DNA from: Oceanospirillaceae bacterium
Lineage (GTDB): Bacteria > Pseudomonadota > Gammaproteobacteria > Pseudomonadales > Balneatricaceae
Reading direction: 5' to 3'
Assembly (NCBI GenBank): GCA_013215505.1
Contig: JABSQZ010000011.1
Coordinates: forward strand, 118,138-182,137
DNA length: 64,000 nucleotides
Shown here: piece by piece, positions 1 to 8,860 of the stretch
Numbering within the stretch: the stretch's first letter is position 1
Layout: each line of letters starts with the position of its first letter
Translations under genes and position numbers: made by a program
The notes under the pieces: generated by a model
Databases searched by the model: none
What the model was told of the DNA's origin: nothing
Seen by the model: the letters and a program-made list of their open reading frames with translations, nothing else

Positions 1-221
1 CGAACAATGTAATCTTGAGAAACCACTGGAACCGGTTTGCTCTTCACTAGTATTGATCTAACTTGGAACCTTTGAGTGACACGAAGCGTTTATCTTCCAG
101 CCCTAATCTGATGCCATTAGTAGCTGCCTCCTTGAGGAGATCTTCCCCGGTGCACCAAGTAACCAATAAATAAACTTTGGCATAGTTTCAAGTGCTCCTT
201 CACCGACTTGTCAGAAAGCCT
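1..221. other. Left edge, no intact gene
   Basis: No complete gene is visible. On the minus strand an open frame of about 46 codons ends with TAG at 47-49; its translation (TGEDLLKEAATNGIRLGLED in part) looks protein-like, but the frame has no convincing start and I do not recognise the family. It is probably the tail of a decayed gene of the adjoining remnant element. Confidence 0.25.
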
Positions 222-371
222 CTGAGTTCGCCTGTAAGCCGCTTTCCTGAAGTAAGAGTGTCGTAGACAGCCATTCATCTGGATGATATGTCGCCCTATA
301 CCTCAAGCGATCTACCTGGTTCGACCGCGGGCCGCGGCACATGGATCCGTATTTGATCTTGCTCCGAGTGG
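222..371 (-). ncRNA. Partial copy of RNase P RNA (3' part)
   Basis: About 150 bp closely match the 3' part of the intact rnpB at 2768-2911, in the same orientation. The match runs from the P1 closing strand (GAGTTCGCC on the plus strand) through the CCGCGGGCCGCGGCACATGG and TTGATCTTGCTCCGAGTGG segments. The copy carries a block just inside the tail, GCTTTCCTGAAGTAAGAGTG, that intact rnpB lacks but the short tail copy at 2651-2704 also has. It has no 5' half, so it cannot be a working RNase P RNA. The likely explanation is an attachment-site scar of an element that integrated into the 3' end of rnpB, since a recombinase fragment lies immediately to the right. Confidence 0.8.
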
Positions 372-440
372 TGAGCTTAGTGTTTCCTGTGTCTGACATC
401 TGGAGCTTAAAGTAGCATTCTGTACCAGCTCAAGGCATAG

Positions 441-689
441 ATCACCTGCCCCACCAACATCACTAAGTGGTTCAGTAGAGCGGCTAAACACGGAGGCCTG
501 GAGCAAGGTAAAACCTTTCACTCCTATCGGCATACTATGGTGGATAAACTCCGGGATCTGGGACCTCAGGATTATGTAATTAAGCGGATACTGGGGCATG
601 CTACTCAGAGTGAAACCCATGATAAATATGGGTCGAACAAGAATGTGAGGTTGCTTGCAGAGTCTATTAATAGGATTAAGTACGGCTAA
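441..689 (+). pseudogene. Tyrosine recombinase (phage-type integrase), C-terminal remnant
   Basis: The frame is open from 441 to the TAA at 687-689, about 82 codons. It reads as the catalytic end of a tyrosine recombinase: FHSYRHT contains the H-x-x-R box, followed by IKRILGHAT with the third catalytic His, then THDKYG with the tyrosine nucleophile position. The N-terminal arm- and core-binding domains and the first catalytic Arg are missing, and a TAG precedes the frame at 438, so it is a truncated, inactive remnant. Its place directly beside an rnpB 3' fragment fits an integrase next to its attachment site. Family assignment rests on motif order only; the exact integrase subgroup is unknown. 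Confidence 0.75.
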
Positions 690-1022
690 TCCGGTTCAGA
701 CTGAATCCAGTCGTTGGCCTATCAGAACAGGTCGGAGATATAACGGAAATTATCGGTAATAGTCATAGAACCCACTTGAAATGTCTGAGTTATAAACCCT
801 CAGATGCGCTTAAGCTGGGGGATATAGGATTACTTAGCTATAAGGGCATACCATTGGCATGGGACAGACAGTATGTCTCTATATCCCCCTATTAATTTAC
901 CTTACTCCACAGCTGTGTCACACCCGCAGCGGTCTTTGAAGACCTCCCCATTAACTCCTGAATGCAACCATCCTGTTCTAAAGGCACGATAAATGAATAA
1001 TGGATAGTTAGACTTGGGATGC
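690..1022. other. No gene recognised; one half of a diverged repeat
   Basis: No coding frame stands out on either strand. The segment 955-1011 resembles 2095-2151 (shared words include a run like CAACCATC..TGTTC, then GATAAATGAATAATGGATA versus AATAAAGGAATCATGGATA). The two copies flank the methyltransferase gene in the same orientation and look like remnants of a duplicated or repeated element. Confidence 0.4.
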
Positions 1023-1868
1023 CTACTCATCCGCCCCTCCCATCACAGCTAACATAACGCGATTATCAAAACGCTGCCAAATCGTTTCTACCTCAGTAAA
1101 GCCCGCATCTGCTAAAGCTGATATGTGCAATGAAGCCAGCGCTTTGCCATAGCGACGATCTCGCACATCGTAGTTGTTATTGTGCTCATCAAACAAAGCT
1201 TGCAGTGAAGGATCTATAGCCAGCCAATTACTTTCAATAGCTTCCCACCATTGCTGAAAGCCTTCACTTTCCTGATGTGTGTTTAACAATTTTTTTCGTT
1301 GATCTTTATCTTGCTGAGCTAAATCGAGAAAAGTTGGCAGTGACGGATTAAAAGCCATATGGTCAGCATTAAGCAGTAAGCCACCGGGGCGGAGTAGTTG
1401 TGAAATTTCACGATAGACATCAATTAATCGAGGAGTCGTTAACCAGTGTAAAGCAGTGCTGCTTAAAACGGCATCTAAAGAGTTACGCCCAACGCTTTTT
1501 AAAACCTCTCGAATCTGGACAGTCCATTGAGGGTCATTCAAATCAACTTTGAGCCAGTGTAATCTCCCCTGTGCATTTCCTAAAGTCTCTTTACCTAGCT
1601 TCAATAATACCGGGTCGTAGTCGGCAGCAATCGTTTGTGATTGTGGTAGTTGAGACAACAAACGTTGACTGATAGAGCCCGGGCCACAAGCCAAATCAAG
1701 CACTATACAATCAGGAGAACAAAGCGTTTCAACTGTAGATAACATTATTTGAAAGCGCTCTTCACGTACTGGTAAATGATAAGATTGCTGGGCATCCCAG
1801 CGCTTCATCCAATGATGCCAATCGATATTCTTTTCTAAAGATCTTGAATTCATCTGCTTTATTCCCAA
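1023..1868 (-). CDS. Class I SAM-dependent methyltransferase
   Basis: A 281-residue protein with a Rossmann-type methyltransferase core. Motif I is VLDLACGPGSIS (about residues 97-108), followed by an acidic residue after the second strand (IAADYDPVLL) and a post-II region SSTALHWLTTPRLI similar to small-molecule methyltransferases of the BioC/trans-aconitate type. A second Met at residue 6 is an alternative start. The substrate cannot be deduced: the length is close to BioC, but no biotin genes are near. It is the only intact gene between the rnpB 3' end and the recombinase remnant, so it may be cargo of a vanished integrated element. Function call is at the fold level. Confidence 0.8.
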   Translation of the reverse strand: MGIKQMNSRSLEKNIDWHHWMKRWDAQQSYHLPVREERFQIMLSTVETLCSPDCIVLDLACGPGSISQRLLSQLPQSQTIAADYDPVLLKLGKETLGNAQGRLHWLKVDLNDPQWTVQIREVLKSVGRNSLDAVLSSTALHWLTTPRLIDVYREISQLLRPGGLLLNADHMAFNPSLPTFLDLAQQDKDQRKKLLNTHQESEGFQQWWEAIESNWLAIDPSLQALFDEHNNNYDVRDRRYGKALASLHISALADAGFTEVETIWQRFDNRVMLAVMGGADE

Positions 1869-2533
1869 GTGAAAGATAACGCTCTAATAGCCGTTGTGCA
1901 ATACAGACCATATTTAAAGGACTTCATTGAAACAATGGTTATGGTAATACTTATAATAATAGTTATCAATCGCATTTGATATTATGCCGCCGAAATAGAA
2001 CAGAATACCCAATAAAGAAACAATAGGATTAAGGGCCAGCGCCCCATTTTTCGAATAGAAAATAAATTATCACAGCTACGTGTTTACCCATCAGCACCTG
2101 AACGAAACCATCATGTGTTCAACAGGTACAATAAAGGAATCATGGATAACCATATTTGTATACCACCGAGAATGCATTGTCGCAAATGCCTCTATCTGGT
2201 CAGTAAAGCGTCTAATAATAAGTAGATCAAGGATGTAAACGTAGCCCCAGCTTAGCTACTCGTCAATACTGGCCTCTATAATCCGGTAGTAGGTCAAACT
2301 GTATAGCGAACTGATATAGAACCTCTTTCCAAGACGTAGAAGTAATTGGTTCCCTTTCGTCTCTTGTGGGCCACCCTTTCTATGCTCTCCTCTATGGGGC
2401 AAATTATTGCGGCGGGTTTTCAATGTTTTAACAACTCGACAAAGATCATCACTCCAGTGATCAAGCCCCACAGGTAGCTACTGCTGTCGACCAGCAGACG
2501 CAGATGACTATCTGAAATCACTTTATAAAATAA
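1869..2533. other. Non-coding or fully decayed stretch
   Basis: About 665 bp with no credible gene. A 71-codon minus-strand frame at 2256-2471 has no recognisable motif. The segment 2095-2151 is a diverged copy of 955-1011. The stretch lies between the methyltransferase and the rnpB-tail repeats, where related genomes carry mraZ and the dcw cluster next to rnpB, so it is best read as residue of insertions. Confidence 0.4.
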
Positions 2534-2704
2534 GTGAGTTCACCTGTAAGCCGCTTTCTTTTTTAGAGAGTGGCGTAGACATTCATCAGTCATATAAACA
2601 AGACAAAAAAATACCCAGTTGGTAAGACCAACTGGGTATTTTAGAATGAGTGAGTTCGCCTGTAAGCCGCTTCCCTGAGGTAAGAGTGACGTAGACATTC
2701 ATCT
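2534..2704 (-). repeat. Two tandem short copies of the rnpB 3' tail
   Basis: Copies at 2534-2590 and 2651-2704 repeat the last ~55 nt of rnpB in the same orientation as the intact gene at 2764. Each begins with GTGAGTTCNCCTGTAAGCCG on the plus strand, and each is followed (on the minus strand) by, or lies between, near-identical terminators. Both have CGCTT plus an insertion in place of the native GGGTTCTG segment, a change also present in the 222-371 copy. This arrangement is typical of serial integrations that each rebuild the 3' end of an RNA gene used as attachment site; a local tandem duplication is the alternative. Confidence 0.75.
2602..2643 (-). terminator. Rho-independent terminator, copy 2
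   Basis: On the minus strand the hairpin AATACCCAGTTGG-TCTTA-CCAACTGGGTATT is followed by a run of seven T. It is nearly identical to the rnpB terminator at 2718-2757 and lies behind the short rnpB-tail copy at 2651-2704. Confidence 0.85.
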
Positions 2705-2717
2705 GACTTTTCAATAG

Positions 2718-2757
2718 ACAAAAAAATACCCAGTTAGGAGTACTAACTGGGTATTCT
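2718..2757 (-). terminator. rnpB terminator
   Basis: Minus-strand hairpin with stem AATACCCAGTTA/TAACTGGGTATT, a short loop and a T7 run, starting about 8 nt beyond the mature 3' end of rnpB. Position and structure fit the intrinsic terminator of rnpB. Confidence 0.9.
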
Positions 2758-2763
2758 TAATAA

Positions 2764-3128
<365 letters not shown>

Positions 3129-3197
3129 GCGTAATTTAACAAATGTCTCGCCGCTTTACTACTACTATTGTCAATATCCAATAAATTAACATTCAAT

Positions 3198-4037
3198 CTA
3201 TGATTTTCTTAGCAATGCCTCTTGATAGAGGGCGTTTTTTTTCTCACCGGTAATTTTGGCGGTCAATGCACAAGCTTGTTTAACCGGCAGTTCTTCGATC
3301 ATTAAATCCAGGATGCGTAAAGTCTCTTTAGAAATACCTTGATCTTGCGGTGGTTCAGCCCCAGACACTAAAACCACGAATTCTCCTTTTTGCTGATTGT
3401 GGTCGGCTTTGACCCATTCAAGCAACTCGCTAAGTTTCGCACCGTGAATAGTTTCGAAGGTTTTTGTCAGCTCTCTGCCTATCACTACATAGCGGTCCGC
3501 TCCCAAAACTTCTTGCATGTCGGCCAGCGAATCCAGAATACGGTGGGTGGATTCATAAAAAATAACCGTGCGGGTATCGTCGGCAATCGCTTGCAACTGT
3601 TGCTTACGGCCCACACGCTTAGCGGGAAGAAAACCTTCAAAGATGAAATTGTTTGAGGGCATACCCGCGGCACTTAACGCTGTAATCAACGCGGAACAAC
3701 CGGGAATGGGCACAACCTTAAACCCGGCCTCGCGGACAGCACGGACTAAAATAAACCCCGGATCGGAAATTAACGGCGTACCTGCATCTGAAATAAGTGC
3801 AATATTGTCGCCTGCAGCCAACTTGCCAATGATTGTATTAACTCTTTGTCTTTCATTGTGATCATGTACTGATATCATTGGGGTTTTAATGTTAAAATGC
3901 GCCATTAAACGCGCGCTGTGGCGAGTATCTTCCGCGGCGATTAAGGCGACGGACTGTAGTACCTCTATGGCTCGATGGGTTATATCCCCAAGGTTACCGA
4001 TAGGTGTAGCAACCACATATAACGAAGCATCTGACAT
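3198..4037 (-). CDS. rsmI: 16S rRNA (cytidine-1402 2'-O)-methyltransferase
   Basis: RsmI uses SAM to 2'-O-methylate C1402 in the decoding centre of 16S rRNA. The 279-residue protein has the tetrapyrrole-methylase fold: N-terminal [18 protein letters not shown], then [12 protein letters not shown], the [15 protein letters not shown] loop and [15 protein letters not shown], all signature segments of the family. The ATG at 4037 is chosen over an upstream TTG at 4046 because TAGGA sits 9 nt before it. It is divergent from lpoA with only about 33 bp between the starts, so their promoters must overlap. Length and order match the usual rsmI-lpoA pair. Confidence 0.96.
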   Translation of the reverse strand: MSDASLYVVATPIGNLGDITHRAIEVLQSVALIAAEDTRHSARLMAHFNIKTPMISVHDHNERQRVNTIIGKLAAGDNIALISDAGTPLISDPGFILVRAVREAGFKVVPIPGCSALITALSAAGMPSNNFIFEGFLPAKRVGRKQQLQAIADDTRTVIFYESTHRILDSLADMQEVLGADRYVVIGRELTKTFETIHGAKLSELLEWVKADHNQQKGEFVVLVSGAEPPQDQGISKETLRILDLMIEELPVKQACALTAKITGEKKNALYQEALLRKS

Positions 4038-4070
4038 TATTCTCAATCCTACTAGGGTTTATATATACAT

Positions 4071-5897
4071 ATGACGAATTTGAAACGCTTGGCGATAATA
4101 GCGCTATTTGCCATTTTAGCAACTGCTTGTAGCACACAAAAGCCAATATCAGACAAAGACACTACCCCAGTTACTGTAAAAGACCCTAGCAGCAAAATAA
4201 CCAGCTTATTGCTGAGCGCACAAAGTGCCCCTGCGCAACAAGCGGCGCAACTGAAATTAGCTGCAGCCAAGATAATGTTGCAGCAAAATAAACATACCGA
4301 TATATTGAATTTACTGGATCCGCTGTCGACCTCTGAACTACCTAAAGAACTGCAATTCTCCATCGCATTGCTACAAGCCACAGCAGCGATCGCGCTTAAT
4401 GATGCAGCCAGCGCCCTACAATACCTAAGCAGCGACATCGTGGATGAAGATATCAGCGCTGCACTGCTTAAAGATAAATATACTCTATTAGCTTCCGCTT
4501 ACGGACTATCAAATAAACTCAGTCAAGAGGCCACTGCGCTAGTAACAGCAAGTGAGTATACCAATGATCAGCAAGAGATTGACTCGCTGAATGAAACAAT
4601 TTGGCTAGTGTTTAAAACCCTCGGGCTTGACGATTTAGCGAAAATCAAAGAGCAACAGAATAATAGCTATACGCTGCGCGGCTGGCTGGGTTTATTTATC
4701 GGTTTCAAAGAGACGCCATACAGCGAAAAGCTAATTGCTAACCACTGGCTTAAAAGCTGGGCTTCCCACAACGCAGCTAAATTCCCGCCACAGCAACTCG
4801 CCGGTTACCTGTCAAAAGAGCCGCTGCTCAATAGCAGTTATACTTATCAGCATGTCGCCATTGCCTTACCGACACAAGGCAAATATGCCAAAGCAGCAGC
4901 GGCAGTGTTAAAAGGTATTGAGCTGGCAGCAAAAAACAACCCTGCCAATAGCAATATTCAAATCAGTTATATTGATACCGCAGTCCATAACAGTGGGGAT
5001 GCAATCTTAAATCAAGCAGAGCTACTCGGTGCAGACGCCATTATCGGTCCATTAGATAAATCTCTGGTGTCGCAACTGGCCCAGATGAGCGCCCTGCCAC
5101 TACCAGTACTGGCCTTAAATAGCACCGCCATTGGCAACAGTAACTTATACCAGTTTGCCCTTAGCACTGAAGACGAAGTACGAGATGCTGCACAAAGAGC
5201 TTATAAGGATGGCCGCAGAAACATGCTGGTATTAGTCCCTGATAATGAACAGGGTATTTTGGCTGCGAGTATTTTTGCTAGCCAGTTTAACTCTCTCGGC
5301 GGCCAGCTTGTCTCCAATACATACTACGATACTGACAAAGGTAACTTGACCGATTCTATTGCACAAATGCTGCAGCTGAACCAAGTTGAAATTCGCGCCC
5401 TGCAAAAGAAACTTAAAACTCTGGAGTTACGCGAAGCTATACGCAATTTGATCCGCCAGGACGCCGACGGCATATTCCTGTTAGCCGGCGCCGCCGATGC
5501 CTATCAGATTGGACCCAGCATCCTGTATTTCTATGCGGATAATTTACCTTTGTACGCAACTTCCAGAATTTATTCCGGGCGGGAAAACCCAGTCAGAGAT
5601 GAAGATCTGAACGGCATGATGTTTGGTGACTTACCTTGGGTACTGGCAGAGAGTATAAACAAGCAGCAGATGGCAACACTTTCAGATAAAACACAAACGC
5701 GCTTCGGACGTTTATTTGCCTTCGGCATCGATGCCCTTAACATTGCACCGAACTTGTATAATTTAGCCACAGAACCTGAAACCAGTTACACAGGTGAAAC
5801 GGGAGAGTTGTCAATTTCAGCTGACAACTACGTACAGAAAACATTGCAATGGGCCCAATTTATCGACGGAACTCCGCAACTGCTACCGGCTCAATAA
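4071..5897 (+). CDS. lpoA: Penicillin-binding protein activator LpoA (lipoprotein)
   Basis: LpoA is an outer-membrane lipoprotein that reaches through the periplasm to stimulate PBP1A in peptidoglycan synthesis. This 608-residue protein has an N-terminal lipoprotein signal with lipobox ATAC (Cys about residue 20), a helical N-terminal half of repeat type, and a C-terminal half with the periplasmic-binding-protein-like LppC fold (ADAIIGPLDKSLVSQLAQM; RNMLVLVPDNEQGILAASIF; ADGIFLLAGAADAYQIGPSI). It is somewhat shorter than E. coli LpoA (about 678). It is the first gene of a plus-strand run with yraN, diaA and dolP, divergent from rsmI. Identification is firm from domain content and position. 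Confidence 0.95.
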   Translation: MTNLKRLAIIALFAILATACSTQKPISDKDTTPVTVKDPSSKITSLLLSAQSAPAQQAAQLKLAAAKIMLQQNKHTDILNLLDPLSTSELPKELQFSIALLQATAAIALNDAASALQYLSSDIVDEDISAALLKDKYTLLASAYGLSNKLSQEATALVTASEYTNDQQEIDSLNETIWLVFKTLGLDDLAKIKEQQNNSYTLRGWLGLFIGFKETPYSEKLIANHWLKSWASHNAAKFPPQQLAGYLSKEPLLNSSYTYQHVAIALPTQGKYAKAAAAVLKGIELAAKNNPANSNIQISYIDTAVHNSGDAILNQAELLGADAIIGPLDKSLVSQLAQMSALPLPVLALNSTAIGNSNLYQFALSTEDEVRDAAQRAYKDGRRNMLVLVPDNEQGILAASIFASQFNSLGGQLVSNTYYDTDKGNLTDSIAQMLQLNQVEIRALQKKLKTLELREAIRNLIRQDADGIFLLAGAADAYQIGPSILYFYADNLPLYATSRIYSGRENPVRDEDLNGMMFGDLPWVLAESINKQQMATLSDKTQTRFGRLFAFGIDALNIAPNLYNLATEPETSYTGETGELSISADNYVQKTLQWAQFIDGTPQLLPAQ

Positions 5898-5996
5898 GGA
5901 CTCATGAGCACCTAATAGCCAGTCTGGCGACTGGATATTAGCTAATTCAAAGAGCAGCAGATACCAACAATGTGAAATTGTCAGGAGCTGCTATTT

Positions 5997-6350
5997 ATGA
6001 ATAAAAAAGGACAACATGCCGAGGCAATGGCACTGCAGTGGCTGCTGAAAAACCAGCTCACGCTGTTAAGCAGAAACTACAGCTGCCGCTTTGGTGAGAT
6101 AGATTTGATCATGTTGGACCGATCAATACTGGTATTTATTGAAGTCAGAGCGCGCAGCAACTTAAGATTTGGCGGCGCGGCAGCTTCAGTAACTAAACAA
6201 AAACAACAAAAAATAATAACCACTGCAAACCACTTTTTACTGTGCAACAGCAAATACAAACTTTTCACTTGCCGCTTTGATGTAATGGCATTTGAAACTA
6301 GCTCTGCACTGGGTGGCCCAGTATGGTATAAAGACGCCTTCAGACTTTAG
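5997..6350 (+). CDS. yraN: UPF0102 family protein YraN
   Basis: A 117-residue protein of the YraN/UPF0102 family with a nuclease-like (Holliday-junction-resolvase) fold. Visible family marks are the start KKGQHAEAMALQWLLKNQ, the acidic FGEIDLIML segment and VFIEVRARSN, which together form the E-x-D / E-V-K-like putative active site (here EVR instead of the common EVK). The cellular function is not established. It follows lpoA by about 100 bp and precedes diaA, the normal gene order. Confidence 0.93.
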   Translation: MNKKGQHAEAMALQWLLKNQLTLLSRNYSCRFGEIDLIMLDRSILVFIEVRARSNLRFGGAAASVTKQKQQKIITTANHFLLCNSKYKLFTCRFDVMAFETSSALGGPVWYKDAFRL

Positions 6351-6360
6351 GAAACAATCG

Positions 6361-6951
6361 ATGGAACTCGAAGATCGAATTGTAAATCAATTTCATAGTG
6401 CAATGGATGTCAACGCGCATACCATTGAGCAATACACCCCATTGATTGCACACGCCAGTGAGATGCTATTACACTGCCTGGCCTCAGAGAAAAAAATTCT
6501 CTGTGTTGGCAATGGCGGCTCCGCTGCACTGGTGCAACATTTTTGCGCGCTACTACTGAGCCGCTTTCGCACAGAGAGACCCGGATTACCGGCAATGTGC
6601 CTGGCAGCAGATGGCAGCACACTGACTGCAATTATAGAAGACATCAATTTCAGCGATGTCTACTCAAAGCAGATCAGCGCCTTTGGCCAGCCCGGTGATG
6701 TGCTGTTGATGACAACCACCCACGGTAAAGCTAGCAGCTTAGTACAGGCGATCCAGGCGGCACATGACCGCGAGATGGTGGTCATTTTACTTAACGGTAA
6801 TGATGGTGGAGATGTTACGGCACTTTTACGCCCTGATGAAGTCGAAATTTGCGTCCCCTCTAGTGACAACATATTAATCCACAATACCCATTTATTAGTA
6901 TTACATTGTCTTTGTGATCTAATCGATTATCAATTATTCGGAGCCCAATAA
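6361..6951 (+). CDS. diaA: DnaA initiator-associating protein DiaA (SIS domain)
   Basis: DiaA binds DnaA and promotes its assembly at oriC; it belongs to the SIS-domain family related to phosphoheptose isomerase GmhA. The 196 residues include the sugar-phosphate loop region ILCVGNGGSAALVQHFCALL, then RPGLPAMCLAADGSTLTAI, GDVLLMTTTHGKASSLVQAI and the C-terminal LHCLCDLIDYQLF, all aligned in order with E. coli DiaA. I start at the Met at 6361, not the upstream Met at 6292, because the family begins here and the longer form would run back into yraN. Stop and next start overlap by one base (TAATG). A GmhA role is possible but less likely in this context. Confidence 0.92.
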   Translation: MELEDRIVNQFHSAMDVNAHTIEQYTPLIAHASEMLLHCLASEKKILCVGNGGSAALVQHFCALLLSRFRTERPGLPAMCLAADGSTLTAIIEDINFSDVYSKQISAFGQPGDVLLMTTTHGKASSLVQAIQAAHDREMVVILLNGNDGGDVTALLRPDEVEICVPSSDNILIHNTHLLVLHCLCDLIDYQLFGAQ

Positions 6952-7523
6952 TGCTTAAACTGAAAATCCTCAGTGTCTTATGTTTTGCAACTTTAGTGAC
7001 TGGATGTGCATCAATCATCGGCGAGACTACCCAAGAACCGATTGCCAGCACACCTGGAGTACGCAGTGCCGGTACGGTAATTGAAGATGAGATTATTGAA
7101 AATAAGATATTAGTTAATTTAGGAAAGGGAGCTGACAGTGTTAAAAACTCCCACATTAATGTGGTCAGTTTTAACGAAAATGTATTGCTAGTCGGCCAAG
7201 TTCCTACGCAGCAAGCCAAAGCTGAAGCGGCGGCAATAGCCCAGTCGACACGCAGAGTAAAAAGCGTGCACAACGAATTATTAATCGCTGGCCCCACTTC
7301 TCTGCTGATCCGCAGCAATGATACTTACCTTACCAGCAGAGCCAAAGTCAGCTTGCTGGCCTCGCAAAACGCCAATGGCATCAGAGTAAAAGTGATCACT
7401 GAAAATGGCACCGTCTTCTTAATGGGCCTAGTGACAAGATCTGAGGGACAAGCCGCTGTGGATGAAATCGTCAGTATCTCCGGCGTCAGAAGAATAGTAA
7501 AAGTGTTTGAGTACATTGATTAA
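6951..7523 (+). CDS. dolP: Outer-membrane lipoprotein DolP, two BON domains
   Basis: DolP (YraP) is a small outer-membrane lipoprotein that supports envelope integrity and BAM function in E. coli. The 190-residue protein has a signal peptide ending in the lipobox VTGC (Cys about residue 19), then two BON domains: about residues 45-110 (NSHINVVSFNENVLLVGQVP) and 120-190 (GIRVKVITENGTVFLMGLVT). It is the last gene of the lpoA run and overlaps the diaA stop by one base. A strong hairpin terminator follows at 7546. Confidence 0.94.
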   Translation: MLKLKILSVLCFATLVTGCASIIGETTQEPIASTPGVRSAGTVIEDEIIENKILVNLGKGADSVKNSHINVVSFNENVLLVGQVPTQQAKAEAAAIAQSTRRVKSVHNELLIAGPTSLLIRSNDTYLTSRAKVSLLASQNANGIRVKVITENGTVFLMGLVTRSEGQAAVDEIVSISGVRRIVKVFEYID

Positions 7524-7545
7524 GCTAAGCTAAAAATTAGCCAAT

Positions 7546-7576
7546 AAAAAAGGTCGCCAGTGGCGACCTTTTTTTG
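7546..7576. terminator. Bidirectional terminator between dolP and sspB
   Basis: Near-perfect hairpin AAAAAAGGTCGCC-AGT-GGCGACCTTTTTTT between two convergent genes. With A and T runs on both flanks it can stop transcription from dolP (plus) and sspB (minus). Confidence 0.93.
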
Positions 7577-7594
7577 TTGTAAGTAAAGCTAAAT

Positions 7595-7987
7595 TTATTT
7601 GACCACTTGTAACTTAGGCCTTTTAGCTTTGCTCGGTGTCGGTGTTGGCGGTTCAGGGTGCTCAAAGAACTCAACCCCGGGCTCCATACCAAAACCCATG
7701 CCCATACCCGTCTCTTTAGCGTAAATAGCAACAACCGCAATCATCGGCACGTATACATTCATAGGCACACCGCCAAAGCGGGCACTAAAGCTGACCGCAG
7801 CTTCGGCTAACTGCAAATCTTGTACCGCCGAACTATTAATATTTAGCACAATCTGCCCATCTGAAACAAATTGTTCAGGCACTACAACTCCCGCTAAAGT
7901 AGTATCAACTACAATATGCGGAGTACAATTGTTGTCTAACAACCAATCGTATAGAGCGCGCAATAAATAAGATCTACTAGGATTCAC
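7595..7987 (-). CDS. sspB: ClpXP adaptor SspB
   Basis: SspB tethers ssrA-tagged proteins to ClpXP for degradation. The 130-residue protein contains RSYLLRALYDWLLDNNCTPH, the substrate-binding core VLNINSSAVQDLQL and FSARFGGVPMNVYVPMIAV, followed by a flexible tail with a short basic C-terminus (KRPKLQVVK) matching the ClpX-docking peptide position. I prefer the GTG at 7987 as start: AAGGTG lies 6 nt upstream, while the GTG at 7996 overlaps that ribosome-binding site. It lies downstream of sspA, with a terminator-like hairpin between. Confidence 0.94.
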   Translation of the reverse strand: MNPSRSYLLRALYDWLLDNNCTPHIVVDTTLAGVVVPEQFVSDGQIVLNINSSAVQDLQLAEAAVSFSARFGGVPMNVYVPMIAVVAIYAKETGMGMGFGMEPGVEFFEHPEPPTPTPSKAKRPKLQVVK

Positions 7988-8046
7988 AACGTTCACCTTG
8001 ATGCATTAAATTACTCCTAGGATTAACTGAGCTGAATTGTCAGCGA

Positions 8047-8078
8047 CAAAAAAGGGATGTTATACATCCCCTTTAACT
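8047..8078 (-). terminator. Terminator behind sspA
   Basis: On the minus strand GGGATGT-ATA-ACATCCC is followed by TTTTTT. It lies between the end of sspA and the start of sspB, so sspB may be expressed by read-through or from its own promoter. Confidence 0.8.
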
Positions 8079-8109
8079 TTGTAACTATAGCGTATTCTCG
8101 GCCAGAATA

Positions 8110-8745
8110 TTAGTAGCGTAATTCACGCTCATATTCTGATAATCCTTCCTGGAACGCTTCTCTTTCAAAAAGCCTTTCCATGTAAGCAAGTAGATCTTCA
8201 CATTGATCTTCTGGAAGTTCCACTCCCAAAGAAGGCAAACGCCATAAGATCGGAGCGATACAACAATCAACTAAAGTAAACTCTTCACTCATGAAGTAAT
8301 CTTTTTCACCGAAGATTGGCGAGATAGTTACTAAGCTATCACGCAGCTGCTTACGGGTAGACTCTAACTCATCAGCAGACAACTTACCGCCTAGAATCTG
8401 ATCCACCAGTACACACCAATCTTTTTGAATACGGTGCATATAAAGACGGCTTTCAGCCCTGGCTACCGGGTAAACCGGCAACAGCGGAGGATGAGGAAAA
8501 CGCTCATCTAAATACTCCATCATGACGTTTGGCTCGTACAGAACCAAATCACGATCCACTAACGTAGGCAGTGTATTGTATGGGTTCAACGAAGCTAAAT
8601 CTTCAGGAACATTGTCCGCATCACAATCATTTATTTCTACTGTAACACTCTTTTCCGCAAGTACTATACGTACACGGTGGCTGTAGTGATCTGACCCATC
8701 TGAATAAAAGGTCATGGAAGAACGTTTAGTCACAACTCCCATCAA
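8110..8745 (-). CDS. sspA: Stringent starvation protein A (RNA polymerase-associated)
   Basis: SspA is a glutathione-S-transferase-fold protein that binds RNA polymerase and acts in stress and stationary-phase gene control; it lacks GST catalysis. The 211 residues include the thioredoxin-like N-terminus ([20 protein letters not shown]), the conserved patch [20 protein letters not shown], then [20 protein letters not shown], which carries the surface known to matter for RNA polymerase binding. The start at 8745 is favoured over 8808 because GAGGGG precedes it and the protein then matches the usual length. Partner gene sspB follows. Confidence 0.95.
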   Translation of the reverse strand: MMGVVTKRSSMTFYSDGSDHYSHRVRIVLAEKSVTVEINDCDADNVPEDLASLNPYNTLPTLVDRDLVLYEPNVMMEYLDERFPHPPLLPVYPVARAESRLYMHRIQKDWCVLVDQILGGKLSADELESTRKQLRDSLVTISPIFGEKDYFMSEEFTLVDCCIAPILWRLPSLGVELPEDQCEDLLAYMERLFEREAFQEGLSEYERELRY

Positions 8746-8767
8746 AATCCCCTCGTTAAAAAATTCA

Positions 8768-8808
8768 CTAAAAACAAATAAAGCGCGACTTGTTACAAGT
8801 CGCGCCAA
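8768..8808 (-). terminator. Terminator behind petC
   Basis: Minus-strand hairpin GCGCGACTTG-TAA-CAAGTCGCGC followed by TTTATTTGTTTTT, placed about 55 bp after the petC stop and just before sspA. It closes the petABC operon. Confidence 0.85.
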
Positions 8809-8860
8809 GCAAAAGCAAAGTAGTATACCAGAAAGCCCGCAGGCTTACTCGATATTACTT

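Noticed and set aside
211-620. Two minus-strand open frames of 62 and 102 codons
   Set aside because: They are antisense to the partial rnpB copy and the recombinase remnant and show no protein motif.
1023-1868. Methyltransferase as BioC of biotin synthesis
   Set aside because: Length and core would fit, but no bio genes are nearby and the motifs are common to many class I enzymes, so only a general call is justified.
6292-6360. Upstream extension of diaA
   Set aside because: The extra 23 residues overlap the yraN coding region and are not part of the DiaA family.
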